Assembly (NCBI RefSeq): GCF_048544455.1
Contig: NC_133526.1
Coordinates: 4,728,001 to 4,792,000 of the forward strand
DNA from: Silene latifolia
Taxonomy: Eukaryota > Streptophyta > Magnoliopsida > Caryophyllales > Caryophyllaceae
Length of the DNA stretch: 64,000 nucleotides
Direction of reading: 5' to 3'
Shown here: positions 1 to 10,258 of the stretch, piece after piece
How positions within the stretch are numbered: the first letter of the stretch is position 1
Layout of the letters: each line of letters starts with the position of its first letter
Translations under genes and position numbers: made by a program
The notes under the pieces: generated by a model
What the model was told of the DNA's origin: nothing
Seen by the model: the letters and a program-made list of their open reading frames with translations, nothing else
Databases searched by the model: none

Positions 1-306
1 GTATGTTCTCAATTACTTTGGTTAAAGCAACAACTATGTGATTATGGTATTAATGTAGGTCGTATGCCTATTATGTGTGACAATACGAGTGCTATAGTAA
101 TTTCTAAGAACCCCGCCTTGAAAGACTCGAGGACCAAACATATAGATATTCGACACCATTTTCTACGGGATCATGTAGAGAAAGGCAACATTTCACTTGA
201 ATTTTGTAGTCTTGAAAGGCAATGGGCTGATATCTTGACTAAGGCATTAGCTAGAAAACGCTTTGAGTTATTGAGACTTGAGATTGGTTTAATTAGTGAT
301 AATTAA
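1..306 (+). mobile_element. Copia polymerase C-terminal RNase H region
   Basis: The frame encodes the typical end of a Ty1/copia polyprotein. It has the CDNTSA and KHIDIRHHF motifs of the RNase H domain followed by a DILTKAL motif, which are diagnostic for plant copia elements. The rest of pol is outside the window. Confidence 0.9.
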
Positions 307-622
307 ATCCGTCATAATTATGTCCGGGAACTGAATGATAGCTAGGAAGATAAGATTGTACGATTGTGTCCGTATATTTTTGTTGCAAGTTTAATTATGT
401 TAAATAATATTTATTTTACGTGTTATATCTTGCTTATGTGTATAGTAATATTTTATATTCTGCATAATCACATTTCCTTACAAAAATCGACAAAATCTAC
501 AATAAATTGCCTTAATATAATAAAGATAATTCTATCTTATTATATTCCTCCACAAATCCTGCCTAAACTCCATCAAAGATTTTCTTTCCTAATCTTATAT
601 CAAATAGGAAATAATGCCAAAA

Positions 623-623
<1 letters not shown>

Positions 624-704
<81 letters not shown>

Positions 705-792
705 AAAGTGCCGAAAAAAAAAAAAAGCACGAAACAAAACAAAAAAAAAAAAAAAAAAAAAGGAAAAAGATGCCAAAAAAAAAAAAAAAGAA
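624..792 (+). repeat. Poly(A) tract and A-rich tail inside the retroelement
   Basis: An uninterrupted run of about 79 A (624-702) is followed by further A-rich blocks to about 792. It lies between the pol end and the env-like region of the Sirevirus-like element. The apparent lysine-rich frame here is low-complexity translation and not a gene. Confidence 0.9.
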
Positions 793-965
793 AGGCATTA
801 AAGAAATAAGGAAATTGGTATTATTCTCTATCTTTTAAGGAAACCTAATCTTACCTTAACTCAAATTCCTTATACTATATATACCCCTTTAATCTCACCT
901 TAATTCTCATCAATCATAATTCTCTAAACCCTAATTACCTTTTACTACCTTCTATAATTCTCACA

Positions 966-2569
966 ATGACTAATCAACCTACAACCCGTTTTCAATCAAA
1001 GAAACATGTTGTCATTAGAAAGAAGGTAAGCCAATCACCACCTCGCACCCGCTCCACCTCACCGACCGACCGCCCTCGTTCCCCACGGACTGCCGCCGAC
1101 CAACCGGCCAACCTCACCAAGCGTCGAAAGTTGTTTAAGGGTAAGGGAAAGACGGTTCCGGAAATTGAGGTATGTTCTAAGACTGAGAACTATAAACTTC
1201 AAGATGGTTCTTCACGTATTCTTTACGCACAGCATATGGATGATTACACCAACAATGGACTTAATAATCTTAGACTAACTCAAGGTGAAAGAAGAGATGT
1301 CAATCAAGTTGCTCAATATCGCATTCACGCAGGACGAGTATATTCGATTGATTGGTTAAAGAAATACAAAGCACTTGGGTTTTTCATAAATTTTCTCAAG
1401 GATCAAGGATGGGAAAATATTGTTGTTGTAAGTGGTCCTGTCTTTCCTATTGAGGTATATCAATTTTATGCTTCTTCATCTTAAGGAAGGAAATTTATTT
1501 GTTTGTGGTCAATGAGACTTCCATAAAAGTCTCACTGGTGATTCTGCGACTTGGCTCGAGTTCTGAAGGAGGAACCGAGATCAATCAAGCGTAGAATGGG
1601 GAGGTTTGTTACCGAAAAAGGTTGATAGTGAAACGGTATTTCAAACAAGATGCTACTTAAATGCCGAGACTATCCTAGCTGCGAAGTTGTCACCTAAATT
1701 GAGGTTCTTTTTGAACTTTCTTTGGAGTACTATTGTCCCTAGAAAAGAAGGTAGAGATAAATTTGGGGCACATGAGATGATTATAATGAAGGCTTGGCTT
1801 GAAGGAGAAAAGGTTAGTCTACCCTTGCTTGTGTTTCATAAAATTATACAAGCTAGTGTGACGGCTAAGATGGAAGATTTTGCTTCTACTTTAAGTTTGC
1901 CTTATGGGAATTGGATCTCACGAATTTTAGAGAAGAAAGGAGTAATTGGGAAGCAGAGTTATGGAGTTATCACTAATGACGAGATGAGCGATCTTTATCT
2001 ATCTTATATGAAGCTCGTTATTAATGGCAACGAATTAGGTTTTGAGATAAAAGGAGAAAAAGGAGAAAAAGAAGGAAAAAGCAATGTGAATTTTGATATG
2101 TTGGATTCAAAGATGGATTCAAACTTTACTTCTATTCTTGGAAGAATTAATGAACAAGACAAGAAATTGGAAGAATTGTTTGACCTAATTACAAAGCAAA
2201 GGAGAATTGATACTAGTGGACCAAGTGAAGTTAGCAATGCTCACATCAAAACCGTATTGTCACGGTTTGAAACGCGCCTCGACGATTTGTAAGGCCGCGG
2301 TAAGAACTCACTCTGAGTCTGTTCAAATCAAGGAAGGTATGGCTAGTTTGGTTAAATTTGGGGATGATCTTCTGCAATCTGGGAAGGAGATGAGGTCTGA
2401 GATGCAAACAATATATGAAGCAGTTAAAGCAATGACTTTGAGGATTGGTAACTTTGATACTCGATTAACTGCTCAAGCTGCACTTCTAGACCATTGTCAT
2501 GCGCGACTCGAGGACTTGGAGTACCGTACCCGTCCTAGGTCGAACCCACCGAGCCCTCGCTACCCTTGA
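966..2569 (+). mobile_element. Env-like region of the Sirevirus-like element
   Basis: Coding-like sequence lies between pol and the 3' LTR. The first part (966-1484) is basic and proline/serine/threonine-rich at its start. The second part (from about 1606) resembles the plant retrotransposon env-like or putative plant transposon protein family, with a segment around LRFFLNFLWSTIVP and a following coiled-coil-like stretch of charged heptads. Sireviruses carry a gene in this place. The assignment rests on position and general character. The region looks decayed. Confidence 0.6.
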
Positions 2570-2818
2570 TCAATTTGCCCTAATCCATTCACCTTAGCCT
2601 TATCTTTTAAATCCTTGCTCACAATAAAAATCCATTCTTATGGATATTAGCTTTTTCAATTCCGCATTATTCCTTGTGTGATTTCAGTTTATATTATTAT
2701 TATGCTAATTAAGAACTAGATTGCGTTTAATATAATATGATTTTCATGATTATTTCTTGTCTCATAATATATTATTCTGGTCGTTTTATGTTTGTTCTTA
2801 TCTTTTCAATGATGCCAA

Positions 2819-3009
2819 GAGGGGGAATTGTTTTTATGATTTGCGACCGTCTCAAGGTAATTCTCTCATGGCGTTCTATAGTTATAACTTTGAAGAGATC
2901 ATTAGTTTCTACGCTCAACTGTTCTATAATTTGGGAAGTATTATGTTGAGGGGGAACTAGACTTAGACACAAATCATAGGAGACTTGTCATCATCAAAAA
3001 GGGGGAATT
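2819..3009 (+). other. Repeated polypurine-tract-like boxes
   Basis: Three GGGGGAA-type purine boxes lie at about 2819-2827, 2948-2957 and 2996-3007. The last abuts the LTR start at 3010 and is the expected plus-strand primer site. Multiple PPT-like boxes upstream of the 3' LTR are described for Sireviruses. Confidence 0.65.
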
Positions 3010-4409
3010 TGTTGGACCTTTAGTCCTAATTAATTGTTTTGATAATGACAGTAATGATTTGTATGTGAACTTAATATATAAACATATGCGTGTAATTGTG
3101 TGCTTAAGTCTTTATTTAGAAAGGAACAATTACAATGACGCAAGCTTGAAGTTTGGACCAAGGAAGTACAACTTCAAATACACTTGATCGATGTATTCAA
3201 GCAAGATCAAGACCAAACAACAACCACGAGACTCAAGATGAGAGACTTGTGAAGAGACGATTCGTGTACTGAAGATCTACTGAAGATTAGTTAGTATAGG
3301 TCGTCATTCGGTAATGGTTTTACTTTGTTTGATTTAAAGGTTAGTGAAGTTATGACCTAATAGACATAACTTCATTGCTAGACAAAAATGATGCGTTAAT
3401 TTTTGGAAAATATATTTTTAATGGTTTATAAAAATAAGAGAGTATTTATTTGGTTGGAATTAATTAATTAGAATTTAAGTTAAATAAACTATTGGTTTGT
3501 AACACGATATTTATATCGTCATGCAACCTAGGGCTTTAACTAAATTCTATCTCGATTTGTTGCGGGCTAAAGAAGCAAGTATTGGACCGATGGAGGCCTA
3601 GAGGCCGGCCAAACCCTAGGTGGCCGAACCCTAGGTGGGCCGAGCTCTAGGAGGCCGAAACCCTAGGGTGGCCGAATCCCTAGGGAGGCCAAACTCCTTC
3701 CTTTGCTTCCTACTTGTTCATCAAGTTATTTATTTCCAGAACATTCCTATGCCCTAATTCCAGAATATTCCAAACCCTAATTTACTCTACTATAAATACT
3801 CTCATTCATTCAACATTAATTGTTGACACACACATCTACAAATTTCAAAGAGAGAAAAATATTTTTTTTTAAGCAAAAATCATTTGAGCTTTAATTCTTA
3901 TTTTCATATTTGCTTATACAAAAATCACGCATCAAATTTGTCAATCACTCGAAGAAAAATCGTTATTGGATATTAAATACACAAGGATAGTATACTCACT
4001 CGCATAACGTGAGATTAGTATTTATCGTTGTATTTTTCTTATTAACGTAAGAGCAACCTAGAGTATTTAGCGATACTCAATCTGAGTTATAATCATATAG
4101 TTGATTATACGAGTGGATTGGTAATTTTTGTAATCCGGAGAAAGGTACTAAAAATTATTAATCGAGAATAGTGGACGTAGGTTTCGACTTGTGAAACTGA
4201 ACCACTTCAAAATCCTGTGTGTCTCTCTTTCTCTCTCTCTTTATTATTGTTATTTCGATTTTGCATTTATTGTTAATAATTTAATTAGTTGATTTTAATC
4301 AATAAAATCAAGTAATTAATTTATATCATATATTTCGAAAAAGCGGTCATCGTTTTTAATACTCAATTCACCCCCCCCCCTCTTTCGTATTCGATCAATA
4401 GACTCCACA
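3010..4409 (+). repeat. 3' LTR of the Sirevirus-like element (1400 bp)
   Basis: The LTR runs from TGTTGGACC to GACTCCACA (TG...CA). It aligns over its whole length with the solo LTR at 48596-49961, which fixes both borders. It contains GGCCGAACCC-type short repeats around 3600-3690, a TATAAATA box near 3791 and a C-run near 4370. The next bases are F-box gene P0. Confidence 0.9.
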
Positions 4410-4605
4410 TGTAGACCGTGAAAAAAGAATGGAATTAGACTTGTGTAAGGTTTTCAACAAGCTTCCATTGATTTGGATAGAAGGTGAGATCGAATTTGTA
4501 GGGGAGTATTTTAAGATGTCGCGAAGAGCTGGTCCTAAAGTTCGAGGAGCAAGTCGCAAAGTTATCAATTTTAGTTGTTCGTCAGGAGACAATTTCAAAT
4601 TTTAG
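4410..4605 (+). pseudogene. F-box/FBD gene P0, C-terminal tail
   Basis: This is the last 65 codons of an F-box/FBD-type protein, essentially identical to the end of copy P2 (59562-59756) and close to P1 (39990-40187). The visible motifs are the family C-terminus: an LDLCKVF helix, EGEIEFVGEYFKMSRRAGPK, and a final RKVINFSCS segment. The upstream part has been separated by the Sirevirus-like insertion that ends at 4409, and it lies outside the window. The tail alone cannot make an F-box protein. Confidence 0.88.
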
Positions 4606-4758
4606 AAAAATTTTACGATTTTTTTAAACAATTGTACCTTGTTAATTTATCAGTTTGCTACTACTTTTTATTTTTTATTTGCAATTTACATTGTTATTGA
4701 TGTATTCTTGGCAGGAGTCTTTGAGACATTGCGATGAAATTATACATGTCGTTGTTAT

Positions 4759-5192
4759 TAGAGTCACAAACAATGACACGATACGAACCCGACACAAAAT
4801 TAATGGTTTTCGATTAAGGTTTAATGACCCATTTATGTAAGTGGATCGACATGAACACGACACGATATTTAATTGGGTTGGGTTTGGGTTGAGCTCTCTA
4901 AACACGAACCCGACACAAATGACCTGTTTATCATATTAATCCTGATTTTTCTTGATCCTCCATCACATAAATATACTTAAACTTTCCAAATATGCACATG
5001 ACAAAACACGACACGAACCCGACACGAAATTAACAGGTTAGGGTTGAGGTTTGATGACCCATTTATGTAAGTGGGTCGCCACGAACACGACACGATATTT
5101 AATTAGGTCGGGTTTGGGTTGGAGGGTTTGTTACCCATTTACATGTGACACGGATATGAACCCAACACGACCCGATTTGTTTGTCAGGTCTA
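4759..5192. mobile_element. hAT-type MITE, copy 1
   Basis: A 434-bp element is flanked by the 8-bp duplication GTTGTTAT (4751-4758 and 5193-5200), which is the hAT size. It ends ...TTTGTCAGGTCTA. The interior is rich in ACGAACCCGACAC and GGGTTTGGGTT motifs. The same element sits at 59910-60344. The 40.3-kb paralogous spacer lacks it, so that spacer gives the empty state. Confidence 0.8.
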
Positions 5193-5200
5193 GTTGTTAT

Positions 5201-5924
5201 AACTTCATATGGTTATAGTCATATTCATTACCATATATAAGAAGTCTCAAAAAGTTTCCTTCGGAAACAAATGAGCATTAAACTATTAACTTTTGATTAA
5301 AATATAACTTTTCACCAAACTAAATTAATTTTTTAATTAATCTAAAATGAATGTCTAATAAATACAAATGTCTAAACTTTGTTAAAGAATAATTTAACGC
5401 ATATTTGCACTATATAAAAAAAAACTTATATTTTAGATTTGTGAAAAAAAAAACATTAAAGTAATTTGAGAAATTTATAAAATGAAATTATTAGCTTAGC
5501 GTTTAAAAAAATTCATATACATTTCATGACATCTCAATTTTATTAAATATTTTTGCATTCAGTTTTTTAGTGAGTAATAAGTAATAAAAAAAATAAAGAA
5601 TCTATAATTACCGCGTATTCATTGTACGGGATCTAAATTAGTATTTAAATAAATGGGTTAAATTTATTTGGGATATTTTACATGATAGCCCTATATTTTT
5701 TTTATATTTTATGGGGTACCTCTCCTTTCTTCTTGAAAAACTTTGACCGCGCATAATTCATGGTAATGAAATCGGAACGCGACCTAATTTTTTTTTCCAA
5801 ATTGATCGTCTTTCCGAAATCTTTGATTTAAAAAAAAAATTGTCACTTTATGAGCTTGTTGCAAAAGTGATGGTTGGTCAAATGCTTTTAACCAAATAAA
5901 CTTTGAGTGGCTATATCTCATGGA
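5201..5924. other. AT-rich spacer with a Helitron-type 3' end
   Basis: There is no gene here. At 5611-5641 a hairpin (CCGCGTATTC / ATTGTACGGG) is followed by ATCTAAATTAG and a T. This resembles a Helitron 3' terminus with CTAG changed to TTAG. The same site recurs at 40781-40812 and 60761-60793, and its reverse complement at 18325. The rest is AT-rich spacer shared among the blocks. Confidence 0.45.
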
Positions 5925-6795
5925 TAGGGATGGCAACGGTCGGTCCGGATCGAGGTCTAACTAGATCCGGACCCGACCCGTGAAAACTCACCTTAGACCC
6001 GGACCCGACCAAAAAACCCGCAAGGGTCTAAAATTAATAGACCCATACCCGACCTCTTCGGGTCTAGGTCCTGTCCTAAGGTCTACCCACGGGTCCAAAG
6101 TTTCACAGTTTTTCCCTCTACTGTGCCCTCCTTTTCTGCTTTTTCTTTTATCCCTCTCTCCTTCGTGCTTCTTCATCCAACGAATATGAACATTCAATCA
6201 ACAATGTTTCACACATCTCACTTCCCTGGATTTATTTCTTCTATTCAACCATCCAACAATAATTAAAACCTCTAATTTCTCCCTAAAAAACCCTAATTTC
6301 TTTTACCCATGTAAATCAAAATCCAAAGAATTATGGGAAACCCTCGGAAACTTTCAATCAATATCAGCAAAGAACAAAGAAAAATAAGATTTGCTCATCA
6401 ATCAGAAATTTATCCTTTTTCCTCTACAAACATGAAAACCTTGTCCTACAAGAGTACAAATAGATTTATTTTGGCAAGAGGATTTAGGTTTAGAGAGAGT
6501 TGAATTTATCTTAGAGGAGGATTTGGGTTAGAGGGGAGAAGAATGAAAGGAAACAAATGAATCCCGTCATCCCGTGTTTGTGTGTTTGTTAAGTTTAAGT
6601 TTTTTTTTTAATTATACGGGTCTATGGGTCGTGTCTGGGTCCCATAAATCAGACCCGGACCCGGACCCAAAGTATTTTATTAAGACCCATACCCGACCCA
6701 TACCCATTCGGGTCTCAAAAATTCAGACCCGGACCCGACCCATTAGGGTCCGACCCAAAGGGTGTGGGTTGGGTCCCCACCCACCGCCATCCCTA
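5925..6795. mobile_element. hAT-type MITE with GGGTC-rich ends, copy 1
   Basis: An 871-bp element starts TAGGGATGGCAAC and ends GCCATCCCTA. Perfect 8-bp duplications CTCATGGA (5917-5924 and 6796-6803) point to the hAT superfamily. Both arms are packed with GACCCGGACCC-type repeats. It codes for nothing convincing. The second copy is at 61077-61945. Confidence 0.85.
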
Positions 6796-6814
6796 CTCAT
6801 GGATTCAACTTTAT

Positions 6815-7114
6815 GGGCTTGCCTGAATCCATGGAATAATTCGGGGGTAAAATTTAATTGAGTGATAATTACCGAGGAAGTTAATTACTTGAGTAATGAG
6901 TTCATTGATGATAGGTTTGACATAAGGATAATAATTACTTAGAGTATGTTTTACTCCCTTAATCATTACCCAGGGAGGAGGGTGGGTAATGCATTACCTT
7001 TCCATGAGGGTAATAGATTCGGGAGGTGAATAATTACTCTCATGCCAAACATGGAAAATGCACCTTATTATTACTCCCATATTCATTCCCCTCCTTTTAC
7101 CCTCCAAGTAAGCC
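6815..7114. mobile_element. Tourist-like MITE, copy 1
   Basis: A 300-bp element runs from GGGCTTGCCTGAATCC to CCTCCAAGTAAGCC, with TTAT on both sides (6811-6814 and 7115-7118). That fits a PIF/Harbinger-type TTA target. A related, larger element occurs at 27602-28364, and the second copy of this one is at 61965-62264. Confidence 0.65.
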
Positions 7115-7644
7115 TTATAAAGTAACGATTTTTTCTTTCAAATTGCTCGTCTTTACGAGATGTTTAATTTGGAAAAAAGATTTGTAGTTTTGGAGTTAGT
7201 AACCAAGAATTATAGGCGGTCAAAGATTTTCCCAGCCCGGCCCGTCCCCTGGCCTGGCCCGTCCCCTGGCCTGGCCCGTGTTCCATTTTCCCAGCCGGTC
7301 CCGCCCAGGTCCGTCTATTTTAGAAAAAAATTAGGTTAGGCCCGCCAGCCCAACCCGTCCCCACCCCATCTCGGGCCCAGGACCAGGGTCAAGCATGTCA
7401 CACCCGGCCCGACCACTAGCTCTGACCGGGTCGACCAAAAGAGCCCGGCCGTAGTACAAGTCTAAATTGAGGATACCATATTGAAATATCCCAGTTTATT
7501 TTCATTTGTTTGCGAGAAAAGTCAAATTAGGTTTTACTCGGTCAAATCATAACTCAACCAAAACACTGGGAAGATCTTGTGAAAGAGTGAAAACCTTTAA
7601 ACGTTAAACTCCTGAACTCTCTTTAGCCACTTTAAACCTCATCG
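7115..7644 (+). other. Q1 upstream region with GC-rich insert
   Basis: About 225 bp of CCCGGCCCGTCCCC-rich sequence (about 7230-7455) is present here and at 62370-62590, but absent from the otherwise similar Q2 upstream region (41210-41270). It is probably a small transposon, but I cannot fix its borders. The last 190 bp before the ATG is conserved with Q2 and Q3 and must hold the Q promoter. Confidence 0.5.
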
Positions 7645-9167
7645 ATGGCCGTCGAAGAAAAGGCGAAGAAGAGACGGAGGACGAATAACAACTTTCAAGG
7701 TGTAGAACAAACAAATGACCTGCTGAGTTCGCTCCATGACGATTTACTTATCGTGATTATCTCCTGTCTTCCTCTTCGATCGCCGTTGTCACCGGTTACT
7801 ATCCCGTCGATGGCATGGTCTATGGAAGAACATATCCTCCATTATCATAAGCGATCGTAAGTCCGATTATAAGTTTATATTTTTTGATGTTTTTCTTAAC
7901 GTCATGATGCAAATTAAGTCCCCTTTCATCCATCGTTTCCATCTCGAATTTGACGGCAATTTTTCGAGCAAGCATTGGCAGCCTCCTGACTATTCTTGGC
8001 TTCGCCGAATTTGTGACTGGAATGTCCGTGAACTCAATTTTACGCGCCCCTCTTATTTTTATGGTAAGTATAAGCTTAGATTACCGAGTTATATTTTTCA
8101 AACGCGGTCACACGTATCCATCGAGTTGGACTCAATGGTCGATTGGGAGTTACCTAACGATCTTTGATCCCATCATTTTACCCAATTTGAAGAAGCTAAG
8201 CCTTAATTTTTCTTATATTCGTTGCGAGTTCCTGGGAAAACTAATCAAATCTTGTCTATCGCTTGAAGAGTTGTCTTTAGATCGATTGCCTAGAGTCTAG
8301 GACAGATGGTTATTTGAAATGTTCGAATCAAAATCTAAGACGATTATTTATAAACTGGAAGTCCGGGAGTAAAAGCAAAATTGTGATTAACACCCCAAAA
8401 TTAGAGTATCTGAATGTTTGTGCTCCGTTAGCTGCGATAGTTTGCCTCGAGGAAGAACCAATTGCGTTGCGTGAAGCTAAACTCCAAGTTCTTGAAAAGC
8501 ATCATCATCTAGACGATGAAGAAAAGAAGTCGATGTCAAAATTTTACGAAGCGATTTCTAGTGTTGGCTTGATTACTTTGGATGTTGCAGTACTAAATTG
8601 CATATGTACCGTGTTTCGCAATGTAAATAGGGTTACGTTAAACATGAAACAATACGTCGATACCCTTGATAGTAATTTAGTGTTGTCATTACTAGACTTG
8701 TGCCCCGTGCTAGACGTTTTTGCTCTAAAACTTGAAGGCGTTTGTACTAATACTAAGAATATACCGTGGTTGAAACTCCCCTCACATTCTCGCCGTTCAA
8801 GCACCTTACGACGAGTACTCAAGAGGGTGGAGGTAGAAATCGACTGGTGGAATTACAGAGTCCCATCAAAATATTTCGTGGAGTTAGTAGGATTCTTGTT
8901 ACTAAGTAACACTATCGATTCAAAGCATTTCCATTTTAGGTTACATCTTTGCAAGATATTGTCGAAAGGAAATCGTAGAACGTATAAAAAGAATGGAAAT
9001 AGATTTATGCAGGATATTTCATCAAGCTCCAATGGTTTCTAAGGGACATGAGGTTGAATTTGTAGGGGAGTTTTACAAGTTTGTCTCGTAATGCTTGTCG
9101 GAAATTTTCAAGAGCAAATCGGGAAATCATCTATTTTAGTTGTTCGCAACCACGAATAGAAGATTAG
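7645..9167 (+). pseudogene. F-box/FBD gene Q1 (apparently frameshifted)
   Basis: This copy aligns end to end with the intact Q2 (41467-42987). The N-terminus starts MAVEEKAKKRRR. The F-box begins normally, but at about 7779 one base is missing and the frame is lost within that domain. Further small differences break the frame near 8160, 8281, 8945 and 9079. The rest, including the FBD-like C-terminus, is nearly identical to Q2. Most of the frame-changing differences fall where Q2 reads CTG, CAG or CCGGG (for example Q2 GATGCTGATC against GATCTTTGATC here). Sequence error is therefore a serious alternative to true decay. The upstream third matches Q3 better than Q2, so the copy is a mosaic. 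If real, the gene is dead. If corrected, it would be a third Q-type F-box protein. Confidence 0.75.
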
Positions 9168-9505
9168 TTTACTTAAAGTTTCAATCTTTATTATATTTTC
9201 ATTATGTTTAATATTGTTATTAGAGTAGTAGTTAGCATATTTAATGTTAATTCAAGTATGATTATTGAGTAGTATTCTCACTAGGGTTCGATTAGACCCC
9301 AACATGTTTATTTTATATGATTAAGTCTTGATTTTGATGAGTTGTTGAATAATCGGTTGGGATTGGTTAAGGGATAATTGGGAAGTTAGATGTGGCCCTA
9401 ATGACTTAGACCATGACTAGGATATCATGGGAGTGGGTTCTAATTTTTTGAAGTACCATCATTGCGTGAATGTTATGGTTTGTTATGTACTTATAAATTC
9501 CAAAA
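9168..9505. other. Q1 3' flank
   Basis: This is AT-rich sequence between the Q stop and the LINE remnant, identical or nearly so to 42988-43325. The 5' truncation point of the LINE probably lies in here, but I see no clear border and no gene. Confidence 0.4.
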
Positions 9506-10258
9506 GTGAGAGCTTTGGATACTTGGCCAACATGTTTCGCTATTGTGGTGTGGTGGATTTGGAGGTGGAGGAATTGTTGGAGTTTTGGTAGGATGGAGGA
9601 TATCCCTCAAAACATGTTCACTTTCTTAATGCAAAGAATTTGGGAAATACGGAATGCGAAGGAATCCATTGACTTGCTAGCTGAACCAGGTCGTTTGAAG
9701 TACCAAGAAACTTTTGTCAGGTGGGTTGCACCACCAAAATGGCGAATTGTACTTAATATCGATGGAGCCTCAAAGGGTAACCCGGGTCCGTCAGGGGCGG
9801 GGGGCATTTTCAGCGACACTTCAGAGAACTTGCTTCTAGCTTACGCAGAATGCTTAGGACTAGCGACGGTCACTAGGGCTGAGTTGATGGCCTTGAAGCG
9901 GTGGTTGATGATTGCGAAGGAGAGATTTGGTGGTCGGCTTATTATGCAAACGGACTCAAGCACGGTTGTAACTATGCTGGAGGAGAGGGAGGAATTACCG
10001 GCGGCACATGCTCATTTGGTCCAGATTTACAAGTGTTTCCTAAACGACCATCCACGAAATATTGAGGTACACCATATTTATCGCGAAGCAAATAAATGTG
10101 CGGATTGGCTCGCAAATATGGGTGTTGGGCAGGTTCAGCGAGTGGTTGTGTGGGAGCCTGATGATATACCGAATCCGCTTTATCGTTTTATGCAGCAGGA
10201 CATTGGAGGCGTGTCATGGCCAAGGATTGTCCCAATCAATAAGTCGTGGGACAAATAA
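9506..10258 (+). mobile_element. LINE 3' remnant with RNase H domain, copy 1
   Basis: The open frame encodes a plant L1-type RNase H domain (RVT_3 family), normally the C-terminus of LINE ORF2. The catalytic residues are all visible when the frame is counted from 9506: D86 in NIDGASKGNPGP, E126 in RAELMAL, D150 in QTDSSTV and D200 in REANKCADWLAN. The upstream part has the W-rich segment found before this domain in LINEs. The frame has no ATG at its start (it opens at a GTG), so it is a 5'-truncated fragment and not a normal gene. The copy matches 43326-44066 almost base for base until 10247, where the sequence changes abruptly, so its last residues differ. Confidence 0.8.

Larger units (their letters stand above)
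1..4409 (+). mobile_element. Sirevirus-like Ty1/copia element, 3' part
   Basis: This is the 3' half of a Ty1/copia LTR retrotransposon whose 5' half lies before the window. Its parts in order are the end of the polymerase (RNase H region, 1-306), a long poly(A) tract, an env-like region (about 966-2569), several polypurine-tract-like boxes and a 1.4-kb 3' LTR. An env-like region after pol, repeated GGGGGAA boxes (2819, 2950, 3001) and a long LTR are marks of the Sirevirus (SIRE/Maximus) lineage. It lies inside F-box copy P0: the gene tail resumes directly after the LTR with TGTAG (4410-4414), the expected 5-bp target duplication. The copy looks old and partly decayed. Confidence 0.85.

Noticed and set aside
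364-838. Long lysine-rich frames and their - strand phenylalanine-rich mirror
   Set aside because: They are translations of the poly(A) tract inside the retroelement.
5980-6861. Short frames in the GGGTC-rich element, repeated at 61133-61989
   Set aside because: They come from GACCCGGACCC repeats of a hAT-type MITE and carry no protein-like features.
8544-8822. 92-residue - strand frame repeated at 42366 and 63679
   Set aside because: It is the antisense of the Q genes. Its conservation is explained by the duplicated coding sequence.
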